Positions 26,529-36,620 are shown, counted from the stretch's first letter. The stretch: DNA of 52,463 bases from Pseudonocardiales bacterium (GCA_019247305.1 JAFAPC010000055.1:1-52463), one strand, 5' to 3'. Notes: generated by a model not told the origin, from the letters alone. Translations and numbers: made by a program.

Positions 26529-28094
26529 TCAGGGAAATCCGGCTCCAACCCTGGGGGGGGTGGGGGCGGAGTGGGTGCAGAATTCGGCGAGGTCATCGCG
26601 CAGGGCGGTCATGGTGTCGGAGGCGAGGTCGGATCGCTGGGCCAGCAAGGTATGCAGAGACTGGGCTCGGCTGATCCCTGGCACGGTGCGGTACTCGGCC
26701 TGGGTGGAGCGCAGCACGGGCGCGAGGTGCTCCCTGACCGCCTCTAGGTCACCGCGGGCTAGGTGGGCGAGGGCGAGGTCGAAACGGGCGGCGACGACAT
26801 ACAGGGCTTTGGGACGGGCCTCGGCGGTGAGCTCGTCCACGGCGGTGTGCGCCAAGTCCACCGCGACGTCCAGATCGTGGGTGCCGCCGAGAGCGTAATG
26901 GGCTTCGCTGGCGTAGTAGGTAGCGGTCGCGATGTCGAAACCGAGGATGCCCGGCTCGTCGGGGGTGCGCTCGGTGGGGGCGGTTGCAGCGAGTGTCAGG
27001 GCCCGGGTGACCTCGCCAGATTCGCGGCGGGCGGCGTGGATCCGGGCCTGCTGGCTGGCCAACCGCAACAGCGCGGTGCCGCTGGTGGCATCAGGCAGCG
27101 CGGATTCCACGAGCCCAGCGGCCTCGTCGTAGCGCCCGTCCCAATAGGCCATATTGGACTGCACGTAACGGATGAAAGCCCGCAGCGGGGGGTAACCAGC
27201 CATCTCGGCGCAGTGCAGGGCGGTCCGGGCGTGCGTATTGGCGGCGTGCGGGTATCCCAAGTCGAACGTGGCCAAGGCGAGCAGACCACACAGCTGTCCG
27301 GCGATCTTGTACAGACTGGTGGTGTGTCGGGGTTGTTGACGTCCAGCGATCAGTGTGAACACGTCATCCCGGGGACCGAGCAGGCTGGAGAACACCATGG
27401 CGGGCGGATCAATCTGGTAACGCCGGGCGAACTCGGCCACGTCGGCGGTCATTTGTTCCAACACATCATCATCGACGTTGGTGGCCGCACTCCACCGATG
27501 GAACCAGGCGGACTCCTCGGCCGCCACCATGACCTCCTCGCGGACCGGCCGGCCCCGGGTATCGCAGCGCACGATGCGTCGGTTCCCCCCGCTGACGCCA
27601 GTGTCACCGCCGCCGCGTTGCACCGCACCACCGGGGTCAGCGTGCTCACGCACCGGAGCGCGGATGGCGGAGTCCAGCGCTCCCGTGGTAGCAGGTGCCG
27701 GCAGATGGCCCGTGGTGAGCAAGCAGCGGTCGGCGGGGCTGAGGTGTTCCAGGTCGTCGGCGTCGACGAGCTGAGCTGGAGTGCACCCGTGCCCGAAGGT
27801 GGCGGCAAGCTGGGCCAGGTAGCGCGGGGTAGGCGGAGAGCCGCCGTAGGGCCAGTTCTCGAACTCGCTGACTCGGTTGTCCCACAACCTCGCCCCCGGG
27901 TGGGCGGTGTTGTATCGCTGAGCCAGCTTCCACTGCGACCGCCCCAGCGCGTGTCGCCAGGCCAGCCGGGGCCGCAGGTTGAACCGGCGGCCCATCTCCG
28001 CAGCGATCTGCGGCACCGAGCACCCCAGGGCTCGCATGTGATCCCGGAGCTGATCACGCTCAGCTTTCGCTGAGGTCCCCGCCTTCCGTGGCAT
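26529..28094 (-). CDS. XRE-type regulator with helical-repeat C-terminus
   Basis: The product has 521 residues from ATG 28094, with GGGGGG six bases upstream. The N-terminus holds an HTH-like domain of the pattern [20 protein letters not shown] (about residues 16-35), followed by [19 protein letters not shown] and [20 protein letters not shown]. The remainder is a series of helical repeats resembling TPRs, as in Streptomyces BldD/Cro-like neighbours and many secondary-metabolism regulators. It is divergent from the 165-residue Cys-pair gene and may control the aldo/keto reductase group to its right. Confidence 0.85.
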   Translation of the reverse strand: MPRKAGTSAKAERDQLRDHMRALGCSVPQIAAEMGRRFNLRPRLAWRHALGRSQWKLAQRYNTAHPGARLWDNRVSEFENWPYGGSPPTPRYLAQLAATFGHGCTPAQLVDADDLEHLSPADRCLLTTGHLPAPATTGALDSAIRAPVREHADPGGAVQRGGGDTGVSGGNRRIVRCDTRGRPVREEVMVAAEESAWFHRWSAATNVDDDVLEQMTADVAEFARRYQIDPPAMVFSSLLGPRDDVFTLIAGRQQPRHTTSLYKIAGQLCGLLALATFDLGYPHAANTHARTALHCAEMAGYPPLRAFIRYVQSNMAYWDGRYDEAAGLVESALPDATSGTALLRLASQQARIHAARRESGEVTRALTLAATAPTERTPDEPGILGFDIATATYYASEAHYALGGTHDLDVAVDLAHTAVDELTAEARPKALYVVAARFDLALAHLARGDLEAVREHLAPVLRSTQAEYRTVPGISRAQSLHTLLAQRSDLASDTMTALRDDLAEFCTHSAPTPPRVGAGFP

Positions 28095-28358
28095 CGCCCA
28101 CCCCCCAAGCAATCACGTACTGGGCCGAACTCGCCACAAAACGGTAGCGCCGAGCATCGACACCCCGGGAGCTCAGCGGCCTGAGGGACCGGAAGTCATT
28201 TTTTCCCAGCCGCTTATTTACCCAGGTCAGCACGCCCGCGGCGGGCGGGCGAATATTCCCATCGGCATTCGGCCTCCACCACCGGTGATCCACACCACGC
28301 TGGTAGGGCGGCGCACCCCGCACCGCACTAGCCACCAGCGCGAACCCGAGGAGCTCAG

Positions 28359-28856
28359 ATGGCGATCGCCGCACTCGCCCGAGCGCCCCGGGCCGGACAG
28401 TCAACGAGAGATGGCGTGATACCGATGACCAGCAGGGGCCAGACTGTCCACCAAATCAGCTATCGGCTCGTGTGTGAGACCTTGCGCAGGTTCCTGCGCC
28501 GGGCCGCGGAGGCGGAATCCGGCGCTGTGGAGGGGATCAGCTCGATCGGGTGCCGGGCCAGTGCTGCGTTGTACACGCTGCTGCTCGATCACCCCATCGA
28601 TCGGCGGGGCCGCTGCCAGTCCTGCCGACGCTCCGGCGCGATGATCGGGCCTCGTGGCTGCCGGATCCACCTCACCGCGAGCTACTGGCTGCTGCTCCAA
28701 CTCGATCATGCCATGCTGCTCTCCCAGCTTGTCGGCCTGAGGCCCGGCCCACCACTCAGCGCGGGACCTCCGCCTGACCGATCCCTGCTGACCATCACGG
28801 CCCGGAGGCGGCCGGACTCCGGCTGCGGTGGGGCCCACCGAGGGCGATCGTCGTGA
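28359..28856 (+). CDS. Conserved actinobacterial protein with CxxC knuckle
   Basis: The product has 165 residues; ATG 28359 has GGAG seven bases upstream, and an internal ATG at 28425 is an alternative. The core reads ALYTLLLDHPIDRRGRCQSC and RRSGAMIGPRGCRIHLTAS with a CxxC pair and a further Cys, a pattern I have seen in small hypothetical proteins next to XRE regulators in Pseudonocardiales. A single CxxC could bind zinc in a dimer. Function unknown; it forms a divergent pair with the XRE regulator. Confidence 0.7.
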   Translation: MAIAALARAPRAGQSTRDGVIPMTSRGQTVHQISYRLVCETLRRFLRRAAEAESGAVEGISSIGCRASAALYTLLLDHPIDRRGRCQSCRRSGAMIGPRGCRIHLTASYWLLLQLDHAMLLSQLVGLRPGPPLSAGPPPDRSLLTITARRRPDSGCGGAHRGRSS

Positions 28857-28952
28857 CCACCCGGCCTTGTCCTTCCCGCCTGAACAACCAGGCTGATAAA
28901 CAAACGCACAAGATTGGGCTTCAGTACTCAATTGTGATGAGGTGATCTTGAA

Positions 28953-30035
28953 GTGATCCCGAGGATCCTGGGCTCCTGCGGGCTGGAGGTATCTCCACTA
29001 GGGGTGGGCTGTTGGGCGATCGGCGGCCCCGATGTCAATCTTGGCCTGCCGATGGGCTGGGGCCCGATCGACGAGAACAACGCGCGGACTGGACTTGAAC
29101 TGGCGTACACGCTCGGGGCCACGCTGTTCGACACCGCCGATGTCTACGGACACGGCCGCTCCGAGCGGCTACTGGGGCAGCTGGTTGAGCAGGTGCCCCG
29201 TAACTCGCTGGTGCTGTCGTCAAAAGTCGGTTATTTCGCCGGCACCGCCCCACACGGATACCATCTGGCCCATATGCGTCACCAGTTGGAACAGACTCTG
29301 GACAATCTGCGCACCGATTACCTGGACTTGTACTTCTTCCACCACGCCGAATTCGGCGAGAACGACCAACTCCTGGAACCGGCGATCGAGACGATGCGGG
29401 CCTTCCAAGCCCAAGGATTGGTGCGGGCCATCGGGATGCGCGGGCCGCACCGCTTCGCCCTGCACCGACTGCACAACAGCGGGCCGCGCACGGACAAGGT
29501 CGTCCGCTTCCAGGCATTGTTCGAGCGTATCCAACCGGAGGTGCTGGCGGTGCGGGACAACTTACTCACCCCGCAGCACCGGTCGGAGGGAATCTTTGCT
29601 TTTGCCGCCGCGCGGAACTGCGGAGTCCTGATTAATAAGCCGCTGGCTCAAGGGTTACTAACCGGCAGCTACGATCCTGCCACGCCCCGCATGTTCGGCG
29701 CGGGTGACCATCGCTGCCGGAAGCGGTGGTTCACTCCCGACGCCTTGGCCATCCTCACCACCGGGCTGGATGAGCTGCGGGTGCAGATTGGCCCGACCAC
29801 CGCGCATGTGGTGCGCATCGCGTTGTGGTCCTGCCTGCAGCGCTACGAGCACGCCGCTGTCCTGGTCGGCTTCACCACCCCAGACCAGATCAAGATGAAC
29901 CTGACCTGCCTGGGACTGGCCCCCACCGACGAGGAACTCGCCACGGCACGCGAGATCATGGCCCGCGTGCAGACCCAGCTTGACGCATCAGGTGAGGTGT
30001 TTGTGGACGAGCACCCGGCTCAGGTCGCATCATGA
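28953..30035 (+). CDS. Aldo/keto reductase
   Basis: The product has 360 residues from GTG 28953. AKR landmarks are GLEVSPLGVGCWAIGG, FDTADVYGHGRSERLLG (Asp60 and Tyr65 of the catalytic tetrad), SSKVGYF (Lys91) and DYLDLYFFHHAEF (His130/131). The NADPH-binding C-terminus (VLVGFTTPDQIKMNL) is also as expected. It reduces an aldehyde or ketone. Its stop overlaps the start of the EEP gene in ATGA, so the two products are made together. Confidence 0.9.
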   Translation: MIPRILGSCGLEVSPLGVGCWAIGGPDVNLGLPMGWGPIDENNARTGLELAYTLGATLFDTADVYGHGRSERLLGQLVEQVPRNSLVLSSKVGYFAGTAPHGYHLAHMRHQLEQTLDNLRTDYLDLYFFHHAEFGENDQLLEPAIETMRAFQAQGLVRAIGMRGPHRFALHRLHNSGPRTDKVVRFQALFERIQPEVLAVRDNLLTPQHRSEGIFAFAAARNCGVLINKPLAQGLLTGSYDPATPRMFGAGDHRCRKRWFTPDALAILTTGLDELRVQIGPTTAHVVRIALWSCLQRYEHAAVLVGFTTPDQIKMNLTCLGLAPTDEELATAREIMARVQTQLDASGEVFVDEHPAQVAS

Positions 30036-30808
30036 CCCGGTTGCGGGTACTGACCTGGAACGTTCAGCACGCCGCCGCGTCCCGCACCCATCAGCAGGTC
30101 AGGTGGCTAGTCACCACCGATCCACCTAACATCCTGGTCCTCACCGAAGTCGCCGCTGGCGAGACCGGGCGGCTGTGGGCCTGGCTGCTGAGCGAGCTCG
30201 GCTACACGGTCCACCTGCCCGAAGCGGTCCTAGACAGGTACCGGGTGCTGCTGGCCTGCCGCACCGGTGTCCTGGACGTGGTCTCCCAGACCGGTGTGGA
30301 GTTCCTGCCGCACCGGTGCCTGGCCGCCCGCATCAAGCTGCCGGAGACCGTGGTCGGTGTGGTGGGACTCTATGTACCCTCCCGCGGCCCCCGAGAGCAA
30401 CGCAACGTCGCCAAACGCGGTTTCCAGGACGCCGTGGCTGCCGCGCTACCCGGCTTGGTCACCCGTCTGGACGTGGCCGGGCCCGTGGTGGTCACCGGGG
30501 ATTTCAACGTCGTCGAGCCCGACCACGACCCGCGCTACCCGGTGTTCGGACGGTGGGAATACGACTTCTACCGCTCCTTCACCCGGGCAGGATTCACCGA
30601 CGCCTTCCGCATTACCCACCCCACCGACATGGACTACTCATGGTTCGGCCGCCCCTCCAGCACTGGTCAGCGCAACGGCTACCGATTCGACCACACCTTC
30701 ATCACCACCGCCCACACGGCGGCCGTCCGGGACTGCCGCTACCTGCATGTCATCCGCGAGACCGGCCTCAGCGACCACGCGGCGATGACCTTGACCCTCT
30801 CCCTTTAA
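30032..30808 (+). CDS. Endonuclease/exonuclease/phosphatase (EEP) family
   Basis: The product has 258 residues from ATG 30032. The EEP catalytic set is complete: LTWNVQHAA (Asn10), VLTEV (Glu39), GDFNV (Asp157, Asn159) and SDHAAMT (Asp248, His249). Members hydrolyse phosphodiesters in DNA, RNA, lipids or inositol phosphates; the substrate here is unknown, and no signal peptide or membrane segment is present. Coupling with an aldo/keto reductase is unusual and suggests processing of a phosphorylated small molecule or repair of damaged nucleic acid. Confidence 0.9.
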   Translation: MTRLRVLTWNVQHAAASRTHQQVRWLVTTDPPNILVLTEVAAGETGRLWAWLLSELGYTVHLPEAVLDRYRVLLACRTGVLDVVSQTGVEFLPHRCLAARIKLPETVVGVVGLYVPSRGPREQRNVAKRGFQDAVAAALPGLVTRLDVAGPVVVTGDFNVVEPDHDPRYPVFGRWEYDFYRSFTRAGFTDAFRITHPTDMDYSWFGRPSSTGQRNGYRFDHTFITTAHTAAVRDCRYLHVIRETGLSDHAAMTLTLSL

Positions 30809-30860
30809 CCACTCGCCCAACACGACCCGCGTTCCGCGCCCGGGCACAGGAGACACCACC

Positions 30861-31211
30861 ATGCTGGCCCATACCACTGCCACCACAACTGTCCATGATC
30901 GGATCGTCGAGGTCGTGCGTCGCCTCGGCGGCGACACCAACGTCTGTTGCACGACGATCGAAGTGATCCCGGCCAGCGAGCCCAACCGGCTCGCCGACGC
31001 CCTGGCGGCTATCGTCCCCGCGCGGATCATCCTGACTAGTACGCTCGAAAGGCGTCTGCTCCTCGCCAAGCATCACGGCGCGGTCGGTTGGACAGTCGCG
31101 GACCTCGCCGGCCAACCCCACCGCACCCGAGTGTGGCTCCGATGCCCGGAGGAACTCAGACACGGGAAAGACCGCAGGATCGGCCCACTGAGCGACCAAG
31201 ATCGCATCTAG
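30861..31211 (+). CDS. Unknown 116-residue protein
   Basis: The ATG at 30861 is preceded by AGGAGA with suitable spacing, 52 bases after the EEP gene, so it probably belongs to the same operon. The sequence TVHDRIVEVVRRLGGDTNVC and LADALAAIVPARIILTSTLE shows alternating helix and strand but no motif I recognise. It holds two adjacent Cys (NVCCTT). Function unknown. Confidence 0.55.
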   Translation: MLAHTTATTTVHDRIVEVVRRLGGDTNVCCTTIEVIPASEPNRLADALAAIVPARIILTSTLERRLLLAKHHGAVGWTVADLAGQPHRTRVWLRCPEELRHGKDRRIGPLSDQDRI

Positions 31212-31535
31212 ATCCAGCTCGGTGCCCACACGTCCATCAGCCATCGCGGCAGGTACCGGCCGACCTACCCATCCATCCGCGACACTCCGCCCGCCGTCTG
31301 CCGGTCAGGTAGATCAGCTGGCAAGCACGCCCACAGACGAACTCGGACGTGGCTCCCACCAGCGGCTTGACCATGGGCTGCGTGTCGCCTTGCACCCCTC
31401 GCGACCTCAGGGGTAACGTCCCACATGTTGTAGTTACATCACTGTAGTTCTCCTATCGGTAGTGGTCAGAGTGTCGGCGGTAGCCGCCACTCGGGTTTTT
31501 GCCTGCGCGCAGACCAGGCCCAAGGGGGGTTGACT
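31212..31535. promoter_or_regulatory. Upstream region of nrdR-nrdJ
   Basis: No gene is seen. Two copies of TGTAGTT (31429-31435 and 31443-31449) lie 14 bases apart about 90 bases before nrdR and could mark the operator or promoter of the nrdRJ operon. They do not match the known NrdR-box consensus well enough to call them. A cobalamin riboswitch was sought and not found. Confidence 0.4.
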
Positions 31536-32036
31536 ATGCATTGCCCGTTTTGCCGTCACCTGGACAGCAAGGTGATCGACAGCCGCCCTAGCGAGGACGG
31601 AACCGCCACCCGTCGGCGCCGCTTGTGCCCGGAGTGCCACCAACGGTTCACCACCGTCGAGACAGCCATGCTGATGATCGTGAAACGGTCCGGGGTCACG
31701 GAACAGTTTTGCCGGGAGAAGGTCATCGCCGGGGTGCGCCGGGCCTGCCAGGGCCGGCCGGTCAGCGAGGACGCGCTGGCACAATTGGGGCAGCAGGTAG
31801 AGTACGCTCTCCGCGCCCTGGGCCGGGCGCAGCTGCCCGCGCATGAGGTGGGGCTCGCGGTCCTCGGGCCGTTGCGCGACCTCGATGAAGTGGCCTATCT
31901 CCGCTTCGCCTCGGTATACCGCGGCTTTGCGTCCCTGAGCGACTTTGAGGCTGAGATCCGGCGACTGCGCGCCGAGCGCGGGCCAGCCCCTCACGACAAC
32001 GAGCCGGCCGAGGAGCAAGCGCCCGTGCACGCATGA
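31536..32036 (+). CDS. nrdR: NrdR transcriptional repressor of ribonucleotide reductase
   Basis: The product has 166 residues from ATG 31536 behind AAGGGGGG. The N-terminal zinc ribbon has C3, C6, C31 and C34 (CPFC, CPEC), with the family block [20 protein letters not shown] followed by HQRFTTVE. An ATP-cone domain follows ([20 protein letters not shown] onward). NrdR senses ATP/dATP and represses nrd genes. It immediately precedes nrdJ, the usual actinobacterial order. Confidence 0.96.
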   Translation: MHCPFCRHLDSKVIDSRPSEDGTATRRRRLCPECHQRFTTVETAMLMIVKRSGVTEQFCREKVIAGVRRACQGRPVSEDALAQLGQQVEYALRALGRAQLPAHEVGLAVLGPLRDLDEVAYLRFASVYRGFASLSDFEAEIRRLRAERGPAPHDNEPAEEQAPVHA

Positions 32037-32183
32037 CAAGGTTTCCGCCCGGCACGCGGTCTTCGTGGTGACCGTCGGCGGACAGCGAACTCACACCATT
32101 CACGGCACATCAGCGACGAGATCGAGGCACTGATCCGCGCCGGTGCTCATGCCGTGATGAAGACATTCAGAGACGAGGCAAGC

Positions 32184-35006
32184 ATGACGGAGATGGTCGG
32201 CAACTCACTCGCTACCCGCAGCGGGGCAGATTCGGGGCTGCGTTGTGAGCGGATCTACACCAAGCCCGGGGTGCACCCTTACGATGAGGTGACCTGGACA
32301 CGGCAGGATGTGGTGCTCACCAACTGGCGAGATGGCTCGATCAATTTCGAGCAGCGGGGTGTCGAGTTCCCGGATTTCTGGTCGCCAAATTCGGTGCAGA
32401 TCGTCACCAGCAAGTATTTCCGGGGTGCGGTGGGAACACCGGCCCGGGAATGGAGCATCAAGCAGCTCATCAACCGGGTGGTGCGCACCTACACCAAGGC
32501 CGGTAAAGACCACGGATACTTCGCGACCGATGAGGATGCGGAGATCTTTGAGCATGAGATGATCTACACGCTGCTGCACCAGATCTTCAGTTTCAACTCG
32601 CCAGTGTGGTTCAACGTGGGAACCGCCGCGCCTGCGCAGGTCTCGGCGTGTTTCCTGCTGGCTGTCGATGACTCGATGGACTCGATCCTGAACTGGTACA
32701 AGGAGGAGGGGCTGATCTTCAAGGGCGGGTCCGGCGCCGGGGTGAACCTGTCTCGGATCCGGTCGTCCAAAGAGCTGTTGTCCTCCGGTGGTAACGCCTC
32801 AGGCCCGGTGTCGTTCATGCGCGGCGCGGATGCCTCCGCTGGGACGATCAAGTCCGGTGGCGCGACCCGACGCGCGGCGAAGATGGTGATCCTGGACGTC
32901 GACCACCCTGATATCGAGGAATTCATCGATACCAAGGTCCGGGAGGAAGCCAAGATTCGGATTCTCCGCGACGCCGGGTACGACATGGACCTGGGCGGCA
33001 GTGACATTTACTCCGTCCAGTACCAGAACGCCAACAATTCGGTTCGGGTCTCGGATGAGTTCATGAAGGCGGTGGCGGTCAGTGCGCAGTTCGGGCTGCG
33101 GGCCCGGACCACCAGTGAGGTCATCGAGACCGTTGATGCGAACGCGCTGTTCCGCCGGATGTGCGAGGCGGCGTGGGCGTGCGCCGACCCGGGAATCCAG
33201 TATGACGACACGATCAACGACTGGCATACCTGCCCGGAGTCGGGGCGGATCACCACCTCGAATCCGTGTGCCGAGTACGTTCACCTGGACAACTCCTCGT
33301 GCAACCTCGCCTCGCTGAACCTGATGAAATTCCTCCGGGAGTCACCGAACGGCGCGCAAAGCTTCGACGTCGTTACCTTCGCCAAGTGCGCCGAGCTGGT
33401 GATCACCGCCATGGACATTTCCATCTGCTTCGCCGATTTCCCCACGGAGGCGATCGGAAAGACCACCCGGGCGTACCGGCAGCTCGGGATGGGCTACGCC
33501 AACCTCGGTGCCCTGCTGATGGCCACCGGGCACGCCTATGACTCCGACGGCGGCCGCGGCCTGGCCGGCGCGATCACCAGCCTGATGACCGGCGTGGCCT
33601 ACCGGCATTCCGCGCGGCTCGCCGGGGTGGTGGGCGCCTACGACGGGTACGCTCGCAACGCTGCGGGCCACACCCGGGTGATGCGCAAACACGCCGAGGC
33701 CACCGTCGGCGTGCAGCGGGTCGGTGAGCTGGACACACCCGTGTGGGAGGCCGCGGCACGGGCGTGGCAGGAGTGTCTGTCCCTCGGTGAGCGCCACGGC
33801 TGGCGCAACGCCCAGGTCACGCTGCTGGCCCCGACGGGCACCTCGGGGCTGGCGATGGACGTCGACACCACCGGCATCGAGCCAGCCCTAGGGCTGATCA
33901 CCTTCAAGAAGCTCGTCGGCGGCGGCTCGATGCAGTTCGTCAACCAGACCGTGCCGCGTGCGCTGCGCACGCTGGGCTACCAGCAGGAACAGATCGAGGC
34001 GATCACCGAGCACATCGCCGAGCACGGCAACGTCCTGCGCGCGCCAGGGCTACGTCCCGAGCATTACCCGGTGTTCGACTGTGCGATGGGCGATGCGGCG
34101 ATCGCCCCGATGGGTCACGTGCGCATGCTCGCGGCGGTCCAGCCTTTTCTCTCCGGCGCGATCAGCAAGACGATCAATATGCCGGAGAGCGCAACCGTCG
34201 AGGACATCGAGGATATTTATACCCAAGGCTGGAAGCTGGGCCTGAAAGCCGTCGCGATTTACCGGGACAACTGCAAAGTCGGCCAGCCCCTGTCGGTGTC
34301 CAAGCGTGACGGCAAGGCCGCGGCCACGTCTGAGCCGACTGCCGCAGCTGCGGTCGAGTACCGGCCCGTCCGCAGACGACTGCCCAAGAGCCGAACCGGC
34401 CTCACCACGTCATTTACGGTGGGCGGCGCCGAAGGCTATATCACCGCGAATTCCTACCCGGGTGACGGCCTCGGCGAGGTCTTTCTCAAGATTTCTAAGC
34501 AGGGCTCGACGCTGGCCGGACTGATGGACGCCTTCTCGGTGGCAATCTCGGTGGGCCTGCAGTACGGGGTGCCGCTGGAGACCTATGTCTCGAAGTTCAC
34601 CAACATGCGCTTCGAGCCGGCCGGGCTGACCGACGATCTCGATGTGCGGATGGCGCAGTCCATTATGGACTATATCTTCCGGCGGCTGGCTTTAGACTTC
34701 TTGCCGGCCGAGACACGCTCCGCGCTAGGTATCTACTCGGCCGCCCAGCGGGCCCACCAGGTGCAGGCCGGCTCCGACGATGTCTCGGTCCCGGCTGACG
34801 ACGCGGCGCCGCTGCGGGGGGTACCCGAACCCGCCGGGGCAGTCCAGCCGGCACCGGGCGTGGTGCACTCGTCGGTGGAGTTGATCGAGGCCAAGCAGGG
34901 GCTGCACGCCGACGCCCCACTGTGTTTCAGCTGCGGAGTCAAGATGCAACCCGCCGGCTCGTGCTATCTCTGCTCCTCCTGCGGGTCCACCTCCGGTTGC
35001 AGCTGA
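32184..35006 (+). CDS. nrdJ: Class II (B12-dependent) ribonucleotide reductase
   Basis: The product is 940 residues from ATG 32184, which has GAGG five bases upstream; GTG 32154 or ATG 32157 would extend it by ten or nine. It matches actinobacterial NrdJ: PGVHPYDEVTWTRQDVVLTN, SPVWFNVG, SACFLL (first active Cys), TSNPCAEYVHLDNSSCNLAS with the radical/Cys and Glu residues, and a C-terminal redox zinc-type tail CFSCGVKM and CYLCSSCGSTSGCS. It makes dNDPs using adenosylcobalamin. Full length for the family. Confidence 0.96.
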   Translation: MTEMVGNSLATRSGADSGLRCERIYTKPGVHPYDEVTWTRQDVVLTNWRDGSINFEQRGVEFPDFWSPNSVQIVTSKYFRGAVGTPAREWSIKQLINRVVRTYTKAGKDHGYFATDEDAEIFEHEMIYTLLHQIFSFNSPVWFNVGTAAPAQVSACFLLAVDDSMDSILNWYKEEGLIFKGGSGAGVNLSRIRSSKELLSSGGNASGPVSFMRGADASAGTIKSGGATRRAAKMVILDVDHPDIEEFIDTKVREEAKIRILRDAGYDMDLGGSDIYSVQYQNANNSVRVSDEFMKAVAVSAQFGLRARTTSEVIETVDANALFRRMCEAAWACADPGIQYDDTINDWHTCPESGRITTSNPCAEYVHLDNSSCNLASLNLMKFLRESPNGAQSFDVVTFAKCAELVITAMDISICFADFPTEAIGKTTRAYRQLGMGYANLGALLMATGHAYDSDGGRGLAGAITSLMTGVAYRHSARLAGVVGAYDGYARNAAGHTRVMRKHAEATVGVQRVGELDTPVWEAAARAWQECLSLGERHGWRNAQVTLLAPTGTSGLAMDVDTTGIEPALGLITFKKLVGGGSMQFVNQTVPRALRTLGYQQEQIEAITEHIAEHGNVLRAPGLRPEHYPVFDCAMGDAAIAPMGHVRMLAAVQPFLSGAISKTINMPESATVEDIEDIYTQGWKLGLKAVAIYRDNCKVGQPLSVSKRDGKAAATSEPTAAAAVEYRPVRRRLPKSRTGLTTSFTVGGAEGYITANSYPGDGLGEVFLKISKQGSTLAGLMDAFSVAISVGLQYGVPLETYVSKFTNMRFEPAGLTDDLDVRMAQSIMDYIFRRLALDFLPAETRSALGIYSAAQRAHQVQAGSDDVSVPADDAAPLRGVPEPAGAVQPAPGVVHSSVELIEAKQGLHADAPLCFSCGVKMQPAGSCYLCSSCGSTSGCS

Positions 35007-35017
35007 TCACGCCGGAC

Positions 35018-35052
35018 CTGGTGCCCTGCCGCTTCGGGCGACTGGGCACCAG
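35018..35052 (+). terminator. Hairpin downstream of nrdJ
   Basis: CTGGTGCCC (35018-35026) and GGGCACCAG (35044-35052) form a perfect 9-bp stem 12 bases after the nrdJ stop. There is no T tract, as is common in high-GC actinobacteria. It also separates the convergent methyltransferase gene. Confidence 0.65.
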
Positions 35053-35063
35053 CCCTCGTGGCG

Positions 35064-35588
35064 TCAACCCTCTCGCGCTGGGCTCGGCGCGTCTGGCCCC
35101 TGCCATGGTCGCAGCCGTGGCAGCCATCCGGGAACAGCCTGGCGATACGCCTCGTATTCTGCGCCGAACCGGCGACGCAGGGTCGGTTCCTCGTACCAGT
35201 GCGCGAACGACGCCGCAGATACGCCCACTGCCGCTGCATACAGCAATAGTTTTGGCTGTCCCAATACGAGTGTTTGCCCCCAGAGAATCGCTTGACCGGC
35301 GACGTACATCGGGTTGCGGACGTACCGGTAGATGCCTCCGACGACCAGATGCTCCGGCGCGGCCACGGGCACCGGCGTGCCCAGACCCTCCCGCACGAAC
35401 CGGGTAAACGTGCTGGCCACGACCACGCCGCCCGCTACGATCAACCCCGTGCCGACCCATCGCACCGGCACAGGGTAGCGCTTGCGCACGATCCAGCGCG
35501 TCAACCGCCATGGCACCACGCCCATGAGGGCGATCGGACCCGCCACAAAGAACGCCGCACTGCCCAGCGCTGCCCTGTTCCTACGCAT
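35064..35588 (-). CDS. Isoprenylcysteine/phospholipid methyltransferase-like membrane protein
   Basis: The product has 174 residues from ATG 35588, with GGAGAGA before it. Four membrane segments are visible, and the C-terminal half has the ICMT-family signature GIYRYVRNPMYVAGQAILWG followed by SFAHWYEEPTLRRRFG and YEAYRQAVPGWLPR. Bacterial members methylate lipids or isoprenoid-type substrates with SAM; the exact substrate is unknown. It converges on nrdJ and diverges from the hydrolase. Confidence 0.88.
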   Translation of the reverse strand: MRRNRAALGSAAFFVAGPIALMGVVPWRLTRWIVRKRYPVPVRWVGTGLIVAGGVVVASTFTRFVREGLGTPVPVAAPEHLVVGGIYRYVRNPMYVAGQAILWGQTLVLGQPKLLLYAAAVGVSAASFAHWYEEPTLRRRFGAEYEAYRQAVPGWLPRLRPWQGPDAPSPAREG

Positions 35589-35689
35589 AGTCTCTCTCCA
35601 TCAAGGATCCACTCGCGCGAACGTCCACTGTCCTTGTCTTTTGACACGGTGGTCGCACATGGTGTCATGACGGATGGCAGTCTGATTGG

Positions 35690-36490
35690 GTGAGTGAGCA
35701 GATGGTCATCCGAGTCCGAGGTCGGCGACTTTCCTGGGTGGATTTCGGCGGCTCTGGGGCAACGATGTTGGCTCTACACGGCTCATTTGGTCGGGGCAGT
35801 GTCTTCGCCCCACTCGTCGAGCGGCTCACGACGCGGATCCGACTGATTGCCCTTGACCAGCGCGGTCACGGCATGTCCGACCACGGCGGTCCGTTCACCC
35901 GCGAGGAGTTCATCGCCGATGCCGCAGCGGTCATTGACGCGCTGGGCCTCGGGCCGGTGCTGGTTCTCGGGCACTCGCTCGGGGGAATTACCGCCTACCA
36001 GCTGGCGGCCCGGTATCCCGAACTCGTGCGGGCGCTCGTCATCGAAGACGTCGGCGCCGTGATGCGCAACCCGGAGGTCGAGCACCTGATGCTCGACGTA
36101 CGCGGCTGGCCGACAAGGGCACCGTCGCTGGCCACGCTCACCGAGGCGATCCGGGCGCGGGGCATTCTGGACGCGAGTTACTTCCTCCAAAGCGCGGTCC
36201 CGGACGGCGACGGCTGGCGGCTGCTGTTCGACCCCGACGAGATGATTGACATACAGCGACACGGCCTCGGCGACTGGTGGCTAGACTGGCTGGGCTCAAG
36301 CTGTCCCGCGCTGTTGCTGCGGGGCGGTCACAGCATGCTGCTGTCAAGCGATCTCGCGGCCGACATGGTTCGTCGGCGTCCGCACACCACGCTTGTCGAG
36401 TTTCCGGCTGCTGGGCACTGGATCCATGATGACGACCCGGATGGCTGCGCGGATGCCATCCTCAACTTCCTGCTCGGCCTCGCACGCTAA
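35690..36490 (+). CDS. Alpha/beta hydrolase
   Basis: The product has 266 residues from GTG 35690. HGSFGRGSVFAPL is the oxyanion strand, VLVLGHSLGGITAYQLAARY holds the nucleophile Ser96, and PAAGHWIHDDDP the catalytic His near the end. It resembles haloalkane-dehalogenase/esterase-type enzymes without a clear substrate. Its last 36 bases, plus 20 bases downstream, are repeated exactly at 45502-45557, on the far side of the CRISPR-Cas locus. Confidence 0.9.
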   Translation: MSEQMVIRVRGRRLSWVDFGGSGATMLALHGSFGRGSVFAPLVERLTTRIRLIALDQRGHGMSDHGGPFTREEFIADAAAVIDALGLGPVLVLGHSLGGITAYQLAARYPELVRALVIEDVGAVMRNPEVEHLMLDVRGWPTRAPSLATLTEAIRARGILDASYFLQSAVPDGDGWRLLFDPDEMIDIQRHGLGDWWLDWLGSSCPALLLRGGHSMLLSSDLAADMVRRRPHTTLVEFPAAGHWIHDDDPDGCADAILNFLLGLAR

Positions 36491-36510
36491 CCGACCATCG
36501 TCGCTTGCCG
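36455..36510. repeat. Left 56-bp direct repeat flanking the CRISPR-Cas locus
   Basis: This 56-bp sequence begins GCCATCCTCAACTTCCTGCT and ends TCGTCGCTTGCCG. It covers the last 11 codons and stop of the alpha/beta hydrolase plus 20 downstream bases, and is identical to 45502-45557, 9,047 bp away. It may be the left junction of an inserted island that kept the gene intact. Confidence 0.9.
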
Positions 36511-36620
36511 TCGCTTGCCAGTGTGAAGGGACCAGCGGTTTGCTATGACCTAGTGTGTTCCATCGAAGCCTGACCTCTCTGGTCCGGCACAATCACAATG
36601 CTGCCGCTTCCTGGCCGACC

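Noticed and set aside
26763..28073. 436-codon plus-strand frame
   Set aside because: Antisense shadow of the XRE regulator in a high-GC gene; the translation lacks domains and reflects codon-position bias.
31421..31450. NrdR boxes upstream of nrdR
   Set aside because: TGTAGTT repeats are present but do not match the NrdR-box consensus; left as an unassigned promoter region.
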